Positions 1 to 7,830 of a stretch of DNA of 37,257 nucleotides are shown piece by piece. The translations under genes and the position numbers were made by a program. Under the pieces are notes generated by a model. That model did not search any database, was not told the origin of the DNA, and saw nothing but the letters and a program-made list of their open reading frames with translations. Numbering within the stretch: the first letter of the stretch is position 1; each line of letters opens with the position of its first letter. Origin of the DNA: Bacteroidales bacterium (GTDB lineage Bacteria; Bacteroidota; Bacteroidia; Bacteroidales; UBA12077); NCBI GenBank assembly GCA_021108325.1, contig JAIORB010000115.1:1-37257 (forward strand), given 5' to 3'.

Positions 1-1
1 C

Positions 2-20
2 CTGCTTTATATTAAAGCAG
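2..20 (-). terminator. Hairpin downstream of the NOR-like operon
   Basis: Arms CTGCTTTA and TAAAGCAG form an 8-bp perfect stem with a 3-nt loop, about 30 bp beyond the stop codon of the catalytic subunit gene on its downstream side. The U-tract that would confirm a rho-independent terminator would lie outside the window, so only the stem is seen. Confidence 0.35.
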
Positions 21-51
21 ACTTTCATACCTGATATAGAAAAATTTATAA

Positions 52-1674
52 TTATTCTGGTAGTAACTCTTTAGTTTCTAGCTTAGAAGGAGAAAATATT
101 CCAATAACACCTTTCAAGCCAACACTCATTACAATGTTATAAAAGAAAACTAAAAATGATATTAAAAGCAAAGAACCTGATAGTGCAGCTAATATCATAT
201 ATGTATTAAATTCACCATCAATATAAAGTGTTCTTCGTAACATTCCGTTTAATCCGGCCATTCCCATAAATGCTCCCATTCCAATTCCACCTAATAAATG
301 GAACCAAAAATGTATATTGGCCAGCTTTTGACTATATAATTTTGCTCCATTAGTAACTATTGGGAATAAGATATACACTGCTGCGTATAATGTCATGGTT
401 AAACCAATAAGTATAGCTACGTGAACGTGAGGACCAATAATCCATTGTGTATTGTGCAATATCCTGTTTAATCCAACATCAGCTTGCATAATACCTGCAG
501 GTACTGCCAAAGCAAATCCTAATAAACCACCCAATAAAAATTTTAAAGGATTCGTCATTTTTAGTGGTCTGGCAGCCCATAAAGTAGCTAGCACAATAAA
601 GAATGCTAAACCTTGTGTAATTAGCTCAAATGCTGTTACAAGTTCTCCCGATACTACTTTTAATATAGCTGGTTGTGCCTGGTCTGATAATAAGTGATGC
701 GACCAAACTGTCCACGATACTACAAGTTCAAGTAATAAAGCTGCTCTTGCAATATTTTGCATAAATAATTTCTTGCCTGTAATCATCACTGCAAGCAAAT
801 ACCATGTTCCGGCAACAAATATAAGTACCAAACCATCGGCTATTAAATCCAATCCCCACCAAAACCAGTTTTTATACAATAAAGCATCAATAGCGGTTTC
901 CTTTAAATCAAAACCAAGAATATGACCTAACATAAAAACAAGGATCAAAACTCCTGTAAATAAAATAATACCGGTATTTAAAACCATATCGACAGTACCA
1001 CGAGCTATTGCAGCAACAGGCAGAGGAACAAGATGTTCTTTTTTATTCTCTTTTTTAGCAAACATATTCTTTAAACCGGTATAACCGATTGCAGAACCCA
1101 GAAGCGCTGCTGATGGTTGTTTTTCCCAACCCTCAGGTGTATATACAATAGTTTTAAAAATATTGATAATAAAAAATAATGTTCCTACCATTAAAATAGC
1201 AATGCCTAAAATAAAAAATGTTCCTCCCCAAACACTAAACTGACTAAAGTCTGCGGGTAAAGGCCAATATAAAGTATATAAAGGTGCATAATGAGAAATA
1301 AATCCGGCTAACCAGAAGAGAAGTGTTCCTGATGTAAGTAATATTAATGCCCAATTAGCCAACTTAACACTATACAAAGGTTTTTTCATTAAGTATGGTG
1401 TAAGAAATAGAAATGCACCAAACACAAGAGCATAAGTGGAACCAAATATTCCCACCAATGGATGAGCTGTAAGAATCGCAAAATACTGATCTGTACTTAT
1501 AAATGGTATTGGATCTACTGCATAAATCCGCATGATCATACCTTCAATTACTGCAAAACCGTAAAATACAAGTCCTACAACAACAAAGCGCAATACAATT
1601 TTTTGGATTTGTGTTAAGGAATCGGGCTTAAATAAACCTTCGGCTCCATTCATAAATGTATTTTTAAATGACAT
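52..1674 (-). CDS. Heme-copper nitric oxide reductase-like catalytic subunit (gNOR-type candidate)
   Basis: A 540-residue inner-membrane protein with about 12-14 hydrophobic helices and the heme-copper oxidase subunit I layout. Visible metal-site residues are H71 (low-spin heme, helix II), H326-H327 in WSHHLL (CuB pair, helix VII), and H416/H418 in GPHVHVA (hemes, helix X). In helix VI, where oxidases have HPxVY and NorB has HLWVEG, this protein reads D276-L-I-A-D280-G. The third CuB ligand His is therefore Asp, and the Tyr that crosslinks to His in oxidases is absent. Loss of the Tyr argues against O2 reduction and for NO reduction. From memory, the Asp-for-His exchange is reported for the gNOR family. 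It sits 32 bp behind the subunit II gene. The superfamily is certain, the NO reductase assignment is probable, and a degenerate B-type oxidase is the alternative. Confidence 0.8.
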   Translation of the reverse strand: MSFKNTFMNGAEGLFKPDSLTQIQKIVLRFVVVGLVFYGFAVIEGMIMRIYAVDPIPFISTDQYFAILTAHPLVGIFGSTYALVFGAFLFLTPYLMKKPLYSVKLANWALILLTSGTLLFWLAGFISHYAPLYTLYWPLPADFSQFSVWGGTFFILGIAILMVGTLFFIINIFKTIVYTPEGWEKQPSAALLGSAIGYTGLKNMFAKKENKKEHLVPLPVAAIARGTVDMVLNTGIILFTGVLILVFMLGHILGFDLKETAIDALLYKNWFWWGLDLIADGLVLIFVAGTWYLLAVMITGKKLFMQNIARAALLLELVVSWTVWSHHLLSDQAQPAILKVVSGELVTAFELITQGLAFFIVLATLWAARPLKMTNPLKFLLGGLLGFALAVPAGIMQADVGLNRILHNTQWIIGPHVHVAILIGLTMTLYAAVYILFPIVTNGAKLYSQKLANIHFWFHLLGGIGMGAFMGMAGLNGMLRRTLYIDGEFNTYMILAALSGSLLLISFLVFFYNIVMSVGLKGVIGIFSPSKLETKELLPE

Positions 1675-1706
1675 ATATTTTCAATTTAAGTTTAACAAAG
1701 ATTTAA

Positions 1707-2267
1707 TTATGATCCTTCACAAGGCAATACTTCAACAACATCCTCCAAAATCATAAATATTCCCCGTGGCCCGGAATATTCGGTAGAACGAATAGTGTAT
1801 TTACCTGGTTTATCGAATCGCCACAGAATATCATTTCGATGTCCCGGTACAACCTGCATTTGAAACATCATACTGTTATCTGCCCGAAATACACCAAATC
1901 CATAAGTTAAATCGTTTGAAGTAACATCAAACAAAACAAGATCATTACAATCGATTACCAGTTTTTCTGCAGGTAGAAAAAATTCATGATTTTCTACTGT
2001 AATATCAAATGTCTTATCAGGATTATAATCCGCCCTGTTTAAGTCAACAGGAGTCCACGGAATAGTGTTGAAAGTAATAATGTGCAAAGAAACTCCAAGC
2101 ACAGTTAAAAAACCTACAAATGTGTAAAATAGTGCCGGCTTAACTTTATTGCTTTTTCCGGTTTTTGTGATTTTATAAGCAAACCACCCCATTACCAGTA
2201 ATATTACCAGGCAATAAATTGTGTAAGCGACTGTTTGTCCCCAAAGGACCATACTTGAATCGACCAT
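1707..2267 (-). CDS. Cupredoxin-fold subunit II of the heme-copper NOR-like enzyme, CuA site lost
   Basis: A 186-residue protein with two membrane helices (about 8-31 and 46-68) and a C-terminal periplasmic cupredoxin domain (about 85-180), the layout of oxidase subunit II. The CuA motif C-x3-C-x3-H-x2-M aligns with S161-TEY-S165-GPR-G169-IF-M172, so both Cys and the His are gone and only Met remains. The earlier ligand His of the D-V-x-H motif is Tyr (D-L-T-Y122). It cannot bind CuA, which suggests electrons enter from quinol or through another carrier. A good Shine-Dalgarno (GGAGG, 4 nt before the ATG) supports this start. It is the first gene of the pair with the catalytic subunit. The assignment rests on gene order and fold, since sequence identity to known subunits is low. 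Confidence 0.75.
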   Translation of the reverse strand: MVDSSMVLWGQTVAYTIYCLVILLVMGWFAYKITKTGKSNKVKPALFYTFVGFLTVLGVSLHIITFNTIPWTPVDLNRADYNPDKTFDITVENHEFFLPAEKLVIDCNDLVLFDVTSNDLTYGFGVFRADNSMMFQMQVVPGHRNDILWRFDKPGKYTIRSTEYSGPRGIFMILEDVVEVLPCEGS

Positions 2268-2347
2268 GTAACCTCCAATTTTTTGTTAATATTTGAGTAT
2301 AATTTTATTTTTAAACAAATAAAAGTAAAAAGAAGTTCATCAATTTA

Positions 2348-2385
2348 CAAAACTAAAATTACCAACAAGCTTTTATTAACAACAA
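2348..2385 (-). promoter_or_regulatory. Possible promoter of the NOR-like operon
   Basis: On the minus strand TAGTTTTG (2348-2355) fits the Bacteroidota -7 consensus TAnnTTTG about 80 bp before the subunit II start. Candidate -33 TTG elements lie at 2380-2385, but the spacing of at least 24 nt is longer than usual, so the call is tentative. No clear FNR/Dnr-type palindrome was seen nearby. Confidence 0.25.
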
Positions 2386-2555
2386 ATTAGGAGGAGAAAA
2401 CAACTCAAAATACCATCAATAAAGATTTTTAGGTATTTGAGTATTCAATAACCTTTTTCCTTATTTAGATTTCTTCTAATTTAGGTTTTTTCAATTTATT
2501 GTTAGATTTCTTAATTTTATTATTCTGCCTTAAATAACTTGTTTTTAACAGACAA

Positions 2556-4853
2556 TCAAACAAGAGGAATTGTAAATTTAAACTCACTACCGTTCCCAAC
2601 TTTACTTTTTACCCAAATTTTACCACCGTGTTTTTCAACAAACTCTTTGCATAAGATTAAACCTAAGCCTGTTCCTTGTTCTTTTTCTGTTCCTTCTGTC
2701 GAAATGTTTTCTGCTATTTTAAATAATCCTGATTGTATTTCAGGTGAAATACCAACTCCGTTATCTTTTACACTTATTTCTGTGTAATTTTGATTGGTTT
2801 CATCAGTAATTGCGCATGCACTAATAACAATTTCGCCTTCTTTTGGTGTAAATTTTATGGCATTCGATAATAAATTCCGTAAAATAGTTAACAACATATT
2901 CTCATCTGCTTTAACACAAATATCTTGTGGTATTTCATTTATTAAGTTTATTGATTTGTCAGCAAGTAATTGACTCAAAAGAATAATTGTTTTATTAGAC
3001 AATAAATACAAATTTTCTTTTTCAGGTTTATAATCAACAATCCCACTTTGGGCATGCGACCAAAGAAGTAAATTTTCAAGTAATTTATACGTATTTTTTG
3101 CTCCTTGATGTATAATGCCAATAAATTTCTTTTGTTTGGATACATCAAATTTATCAAAATTAGTCATTAGTACATCAGAAAAGCCAAGTATTGAATTAAA
3201 CGGACTTTTTAGGTCATGTGCAATAATTGAGAAAAACTTGTCTTTTGTTGCATTAAGGTCCCGTAAATGTTCTTCGCTTTCTTTAAGTTCAGTTTCAGCT
3301 CTCTTACGTTCGGTGATGTTTCTGCTTACACCAATAAATCCTATAGGTTCGCCATTTACTCCTTTCATAATGGAAGTACTCATTTCTACAGGAATTTTTT
3401 TATCATCATTTATTACAATATAAAACTCTTGATTTTTGATATATCCATTTTCCATTACTTCTTTCATGGAAGCAACCGCTTTTTCATTATCTTCTGGTGC
3501 AATAAAATCAAATGAATTTTTTCCAATCAAGTCTGCTTTATCATCTGTATTATACATTTTAAGGGTTGCTTCGTTTACATCTGTAATCTTACCATCAAGA
3601 TCAGAGATAACAATACTATCTATTGACATACTGAATGTGTCAGACAAACGTACTAATTCAAGTTCCATTTTTTTGCGTTCGGTAATATCCCTGCTAACTC
3701 CAATTACTGCTATAACTTTCCCAGTTTCGCCTAATATCGGATTTAATCTGGTATTGATAAACAATTTGGAATTTCTTATTTGTAATATAGAATCGGTTAC
3801 CAGTGGTTCGGATGTTTCAATAACGTTACGTAACTCTTTCTCATACTCTTCTGAAATTTGAGATGAGAACAACCCGGAAACTTGTTTGCCTATGATATTT
3901 TCTGTTTTGTCACCTATCATTTCTTTGGCAGCCCGGTTTATTGCAATTACTCTTAGCTCAGAATCAATTACAAAAACAAAATCAGGCATATTTTCTACTA
4001 AAGTTCTGAATTTTTCTTCGCTTTCCTTAAGGGCTTCTTCGGCTTTTTTGTGCTCGGTTATATCTCTTGTTACTGCAATTAAATTTCTCCCAATAAGATT
4101 TATAGTGCTTTGCATATAACGCCACTTTCCGGCTTTGTTTTTAAAACGGAAATCGAGTCTTTCATTAATTTTAGGTCCATCTATTCTAAGAATTTTTTTT
4201 GCAATTAAGTTTATTTTTGTTTTTAACAAAGGCAATAATTTTTTCTTATCATCAGGATGAATAAAACTAAAAAAAGATTTACCAAGTAGATCCTCTGGTT
4301 CATAACCTAAAACAGGTTTAACCGAAGGACTAACATAAAGATATTTAGCTTTCAGATCAAAGCTTGTAATTGCAATATTATCACTTGTGTTTTCGGCAAT
4401 TAGCCGAAACTGTTCTTCAGTTTTTTTGCGCTCGGTAATGTCTTCGCCCGAACTTAAAAGTCCGGTTATATTTCCGTTTTCATCTCTTATTAATGCATTG
4501 TGCCAATAAATTAATCTTTCTTCACCGTTTTTAGTCAAAATAGGATTTTCGTAATATTCGGCTATTTCAATTACTCCTGAAAATATTTTTTTTGATACCG
4601 AAAGAATTTTATTTTTTATTCGTTTGGGAAGAAAATTTTCAAACCAATTTCTACCGAGCATTTCCTTTTCTTCGTAACCGAATATCTCACATGCTTTTTT
4701 ATTAACAAGTGTTACAATACCGTTTGTATCAAGAGCAACAAACATTACACCTGCTACATCTAAAAGCATTTGAGATTTGGCTCTTTCTTTTAAGAATTTT
4801 AATTCCTTTTCTAGTTCCTGGTATGTTGGTTTTGGTTTCATTTCACATATCAA
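2556..4853 (-). CDS. Soluble multi-PAS sensor histidine kinase
   Basis: A 765-residue protein with no signal peptide or membrane helix, so a cytoplasmic sensor. Four PAS domains (about 25-142, 145-268, 276-393, 401-514) each end in a D-I-T-E-R/H-like linker. A HisKA domain follows with phospho-acceptor H546 in [10 protein letters not shown], then an HATPase_c domain (about 645-765) with the N box (NLLSNAIKF), G1 (DNGVGI) and G2 (GTGLGL). There is no receiver domain, and no response regulator gene is adjacent, so its partner is elsewhere. It is a paralogue of the kinase at 5167-7668. Its catalytic region shares 376 bp of exact DNA identity with that gene (2678-3053 here), while flanking homologous parts differ, indicating gene conversion. 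The signal is unknown. Confidence 0.93.
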   Translation of the reverse strand: MICEMKPKPTYQELEKELKFLKERAKSQMLLDVAGVMFVALDTNGIVTLVNKKACEIFGYEEKEMLGRNWFENFLPKRIKNKILSVSKKIFSGVIEIAEYYENPILTKNGEERLIYWHNALIRDENGNITGLLSSGEDITERKKTEEQFRLIAENTSDNIAITSFDLKAKYLYVSPSVKPVLGYEPEDLLGKSFFSFIHPDDKKKLLPLLKTKINLIAKKILRIDGPKINERLDFRFKNKAGKWRYMQSTINLIGRNLIAVTRDITEHKKAEEALKESEEKFRTLVENMPDFVFVIDSELRVIAINRAAKEMIGDKTENIIGKQVSGLFSSQISEEYEKELRNVIETSEPLVTDSILQIRNSKLFINTRLNPILGETGKVIAVIGVSRDITERKKMELELVRLSDTFSMSIDSIVISDLDGKITDVNEATLKMYNTDDKADLIGKNSFDFIAPEDNEKAVASMKEVMENGYIKNQEFYIVINDDKKIPVEMSTSIMKGVNGEPIGFIGVSRNITERKRAETELKESEEHLRDLNATKDKFFSIIAHDLKSPFNSILGFSDVLMTNFDKFDVSKQKKFIGIIHQGAKNTYKLLENLLLWSHAQSGIVDYKPEKENLYLLSNKTIILLSQLLADKSINLINEIPQDICVKADENMLLTILRNLLSNAIKFTPKEGEIVISACAITDETNQNYTEISVKDNGVGISPEIQSGLFKIAENISTEGTEKEQGTGLGLILCKEFVEKHGGKIWVKSKVGNGSEFKFTIPLV
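2678..3053. repeat. 376-bp perfect repeat, copy 1 (kinase catalytic region)
   Basis: Base-for-base identical to 5289-5664 at a constant offset of 2611 with no indel, as read by eye line by line. It covers the segment from just after HisKA through the start of the ATP-binding G2 region of both histidine kinases. Homology continues on both sides with frequent mismatches, so identity ends abruptly (2676-2677 TT versus CC; 3054 A versus T). Confidence 0.9.
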
Positions 4854-5166
4854 TTAAACAAGATTTAAATCAGATTTAATTATACAATTTACATAAAAAA
4901 ACAGATTTTATAAAATTGCTCTTGCATAATTTCTCCCATTTTATAAACCCTTAAATCCGAATAATAAATTTACAAAATTTTTCGCTTATATAAAAGGCAC
5001 TTCATTTTGAACAAGAACTTGGTATTATTTCTACTTAAAAAGATATATAGAAGCAAAACTGTTTTGGGTAAAAAACTATAAACTCAAGACTTTGAACCTA
5101 CCTAAGGCAGGCAAGTTCTGAACTATCGAATTGTTACATCATAAATAACTTCTTTTAAACAAACAA
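4854..5166. other. Intergenic region between the two histidine kinase genes
   Basis: This is 313 bp with no gene. It holds the presumed promoter of the upstream-reading kinase (no convincing TAnnTTTG element found). Near its right end lies a GH3-tail-like repeat (5105-5154) overlapping an imperfect hairpin (5094-5118, arms GAAC..T.CCT and AGG.A..GTTC), which could act as a transcription stop for the kinase at 5167. Confidence 0.6.
5105..5154 (-). repeat. Echo of the GH3 gene 3' end behind kinase 2
   Basis: 40 of 50 bases match 7781-7830, with no gaps and with eight of the ten differences being transitions. Read on the minus strand it spells E-V-I-Y-D-V-T-I-R-stop, against Q-V-I-Y-D-A-I-I-K-stop at the GH3 C-terminus, followed by the same hairpin-forming TTCAGA..T..CCTGCC segment. 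It is either a fragment left by duplication or recombination, or a small repeat family that overlaps the GH3 tail. Confidence 0.65.
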
Positions 5167-7668
5167 TCAAACAAGCGGAATTGTAAACCTAAACTCACTT
5201 CCCTTTCCTAATTCACTTTCCACCCAAATTTTACCACCGTGCTTTTCAACAAACTCTTTACACAGAATTAAACCTAAACCTGTTCCCCGTTCTTTTTCTG
5301 TTCCTTCTGTCGAAATGTTTTCTGCTATTTTAAATAATCCTGATTGTATTTCAGGTGAAATACCAACTCCGTTATCTTTTACACTTATTTCTGTGTAATT
5401 TTGATTGGTTTCATCAGTAATTGCGCATGCACTAATAACAATTTCGCCTTCTTTTGGTGTAAATTTTATGGCATTCGATAATAAATTCCGTAAAATAGTT
5501 AACAACATATTCTCATCTGCTTTAACACAAATATCTTGTGGTATTTCATTTATTAAGTTTATTGATTTGTCAGCAAGTAATTGACTCAAAAGAATAATTG
5601 TTTTATTAGACAATAAATACAAATTTTCTTTTTCAGGTTTATAATCAACAATCCCACTTTGGGCTTGTGACCAAAGAAGTAAATTCTCAAGTAATTTATG
5701 TGTGTTTTGTACTCCCTGATGTATGATACCAATAAATTCTTTATGTTGTTGTGCATCATACTCATTATAATTATTAATCAGTAATTCAGAAAATCCAAGT
5801 ATCGAAGTAAACGGGCTTTTTAGGTCGTGTGCAATAATTGAGAAAAATTTATCTTTTGTTTTATTGCTTTCCTGTAATTTCGCTTCACTTTCTATTAGTG
5901 CCAGCTCGGCTTTTTTGCGTTCTGTAATATCTTGTAAAACGCCAATCATTTTTGCAAATTTCCCGGATTTACTTCTTACTATTCTGGATGTTTCTTCAAT
6001 CCAAGAAATTTCTTTATTATTTATAATTCTATACTCTGTTTTGTGTTCTTCCTTGTTATTTTTAATTGCAGAATCCAATTCTGCAATTAATTTTTCTTTA
6101 TCGTCCGGATGAACATATTTAAAATATTCATCACCCGTTATTGGATTTTTTGTTTTTTGCAAACCAAAAATTTTATAAGTCATATCAGACCATAATATTT
6201 TGTCCGTTTCAATATCCCATTCCCAGGTTCCTGTTTTTCCAGCATTTTGAGCTAACCTCAGGCGCTCTTCACTTTCTTTTAATGCCTTTTCCACCAGCAT
6301 TCTATCCGTAATATCTTCTTTTATAGCAAGATAATTAACCACCTTACCTTCATTATCTTTTATTGGTGTAATTGTAACATTTTCCCAAAAATAATCTCCG
6401 TTTTTCTTCTTATTGTGAAACTTTCCTTTCCATGTTTTTCCTGCGGTTATTACTTTCCACATATTGGCATAATATTCTTTTGGTTGTGTTCCTGCATTTA
6501 ATATTCGGGGGTTTAGTCCAAGAGCCTCCTGAACAGTATAACCGGTTAAATCTTCAAATTTAGAATTTGCATATTCAATATTTCCGTTGGTATCGGTAAT
6601 TACTATTGTGTTTGAGCTTTGTTCAACGGCTATTGAAAGTTTTTGAATTTCCTGTTCTGTTTTTTTGCTGTTGGTAATGTCAACAATAATTCCTCGTAAA
6701 CCCAGAACCTTATTATTTTCAATTATCGGACTTGAATATATTAATACAGGAAATTGTTCGCCGTTTTTCTTTTGAACTGAATATTCTGTTCCGATTTGTC
6801 CTTCACCTGACATTGTAGCCTTAAAATTTTTTAAAACCCGCTCTAAATCTTCTTTTACAAATACATCATTTATGTTAAGTCCTTTTTTAAGATCTCCTGG
6901 CGAGAAACCTGTTAATTTAAAAGCTTGTTTATTAAGGTAAATAATTTGTCCTTTATTGTTAACCTCAAAAACTATTTGTGGTAATAATTCAGTAAAGATT
7001 TTAAATTTTTCTCCACTTAGTTTAATTGTTTCTTCATCCTGTTCTTTTAATAATAATAAAAGCAATAAAGCACTCACAAAATTGAAAAGGAATAATGCCG
7101 AATAAGTAATAGACTGAATAATATTAGCATCAAATAGTAAATCATTTTTGAAAATGAATAGTGTGAAAAAGCTTCGGGTAATTGCAAAAAGAGAGAAAAA
7201 TCCGAAAATAATTCCGGTTGCAAGTTGTAATTTATTTTTTTTGCTAAAAACAATAAGTTGTTGGGATGCAATAATTAGCCAAATAAAAAATACTAAAGAC
7301 ATATATGCAATCCTAATAGAACCTTTAAAATTTAGTAAGACCAAAAACACCACTACAAATACCACTGCAATAATGCTAAATATTTTTGCCCGGTGTTTAA
7401 GGTTTTTTTTGTTGTAGGAAGATATTGAAAATGTTTCAACTCCAAATCCTAAAATAATTAGCGAATTGGCTATTCCCATTGAGACAATATCAGGAGCAAT
7501 TCCTCTTAAAATTAATAAAACCCATCCTATTGCCTGAATAAGTTTTCCATAAGTATATATGTCGAATATTTTGTTTCGTACTATACTTAATTTTAGAAAT
7601 AAAAATAAAGAGATGAATATTAGGATATTTGAAATTGCCGTTAGAATTAATATTGTTTTTAAATCCAT
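5167..7668 (-). CDS. Membrane-bound multi-PAS sensor histidine kinase
   Basis: An 833-residue protein. The N-terminal 207 residues hold about seven hydrophobic segments with short loops, probably a membrane sensor module of 7TM type. Three PAS domains follow (about 218-333, 340-455, 465-584), then HisKA with H614 in [10 protein letters not shown] and an HATPase_c domain ending in the same T-I-P-L-V as its paralogue. PAS2 has the G-x-N-P-R form of the loop without the LOV Cys, so it is not a flavin-Cys photosensor. A GGAG sequence 8 nt before the ATG supports the start. It shares the catalytic region with the kinase at 2556-4853, with 376 bp exactly identical, while the sensor halves differ. 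This suggests two inputs feeding a similar output. No response regulator is adjacent. Confidence 0.93.
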   Translation of the reverse strand: MDLKTILILTAISNILIFISLFLFLKLSIVRNKIFDIYTYGKLIQAIGWVLLILRGIAPDIVSMGIANSLIILGFGVETFSISSYNKKNLKHRAKIFSIIAVVFVVVFLVLLNFKGSIRIAYMSLVFFIWLIIASQQLIVFSKKNKLQLATGIIFGFFSLFAITRSFFTLFIFKNDLLFDANIIQSITYSALFLFNFVSALLLLLLLKEQDEETIKLSGEKFKIFTELLPQIVFEVNNKGQIIYLNKQAFKLTGFSPGDLKKGLNINDVFVKEDLERVLKNFKATMSGEGQIGTEYSVQKKNGEQFPVLIYSSPIIENNKVLGLRGIIVDITNSKKTEQEIQKLSIAVEQSSNTIVITDTNGNIEYANSKFEDLTGYTVQEALGLNPRILNAGTQPKEYYANMWKVITAGKTWKGKFHNKKKNGDYFWENVTITPIKDNEGKVVNYLAIKEDITDRMLVEKALKESEERLRLAQNAGKTGTWEWDIETDKILWSDMTYKIFGLQKTKNPITGDEYFKYVHPDDKEKLIAELDSAIKNNKEEHKTEYRIINNKEISWIEETSRIVRSKSGKFAKMIGVLQDITERKKAELALIESEAKLQESNKTKDKFFSIIAHDLKSPFTSILGFSELLINNYNEYDAQQHKEFIGIIHQGVQNTHKLLENLLLWSQAQSGIVDYKPEKENLYLLSNKTIILLSQLLADKSINLINEIPQDICVKADENMLLTILRNLLSNAIKFTPKEGEIVISACAITDETNQNYTEISVKDNGVGISPEIQSGLFKIAENISTEGTEKERGTGLGLILCKEFVEKHGGKIWVESELGKGSEFRFTIPLV
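5289..5664. repeat. 376-bp perfect repeat, copy 2 (kinase catalytic region)
   Basis: Partner of 2678-3053, identical over the full length. It encodes the helical linker after HisKA and the N- and G1-box region of the ATPase domain in the membrane-bound kinase. Confidence 0.9.
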
Positions 7669-7772
7669 AATTATAACTCCTATAGTTCTAGTATCGCAAA
7701 ATACAAAAAAATATCTTGGTAAAAAACAGTAGAAGTATACAGATGTTTGTATTAGAAACCATAAATATTAAA

Positions 7773-7791
7773 CTTGTCTGAGGCAGGTAAG
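7773..7791 (-). terminator. Hairpin just after the GH3/beta-lactamase gene
   Basis: An 8-bp stem (CTTGTCTG with CAGGTAAG, two G-T wobbles, 3-nt loop) begins 8 bp past the stop codon. On the minus strand it is followed by TTTAATATTTATGG, only a weak T-run. A related hairpin lies behind kinase 2 at 5094-5118. It may be a terminator or an mRNA 3'-end stabiliser. Confidence 0.4.
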
Positions 7792-7830
7792 CTCTGAATT
7801 ATTTAATTATCGCATCGTAAATAACTTGTT
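7781..7830 (-). repeat. GH3 3' end shared with the kinase 2 downstream region
   Basis: This segment contains the last 10-11 codons of the GH3/beta-lactamase gene, its stop codon and part of the hairpin. It matches 5105-5154 at 40/50 positions. Confidence 0.65.

Noticed and set aside
52..2267. Annotation as an ordinary cytochrome c oxidase
   Set aside because: There is no CuA site in subunit II, no crosslinking Tyr and Asp instead of a CuB His in subunit I, and no subunit III, assembly or cytochrome c genes are in the window.
5167..7668. PAS2 of kinase 2 as a LOV photosensor
   Set aside because: The loop reads G-L-N-P-R-I-L where LOV needs G-x-N-C-R-F-L; the photoactive Cys is missing.
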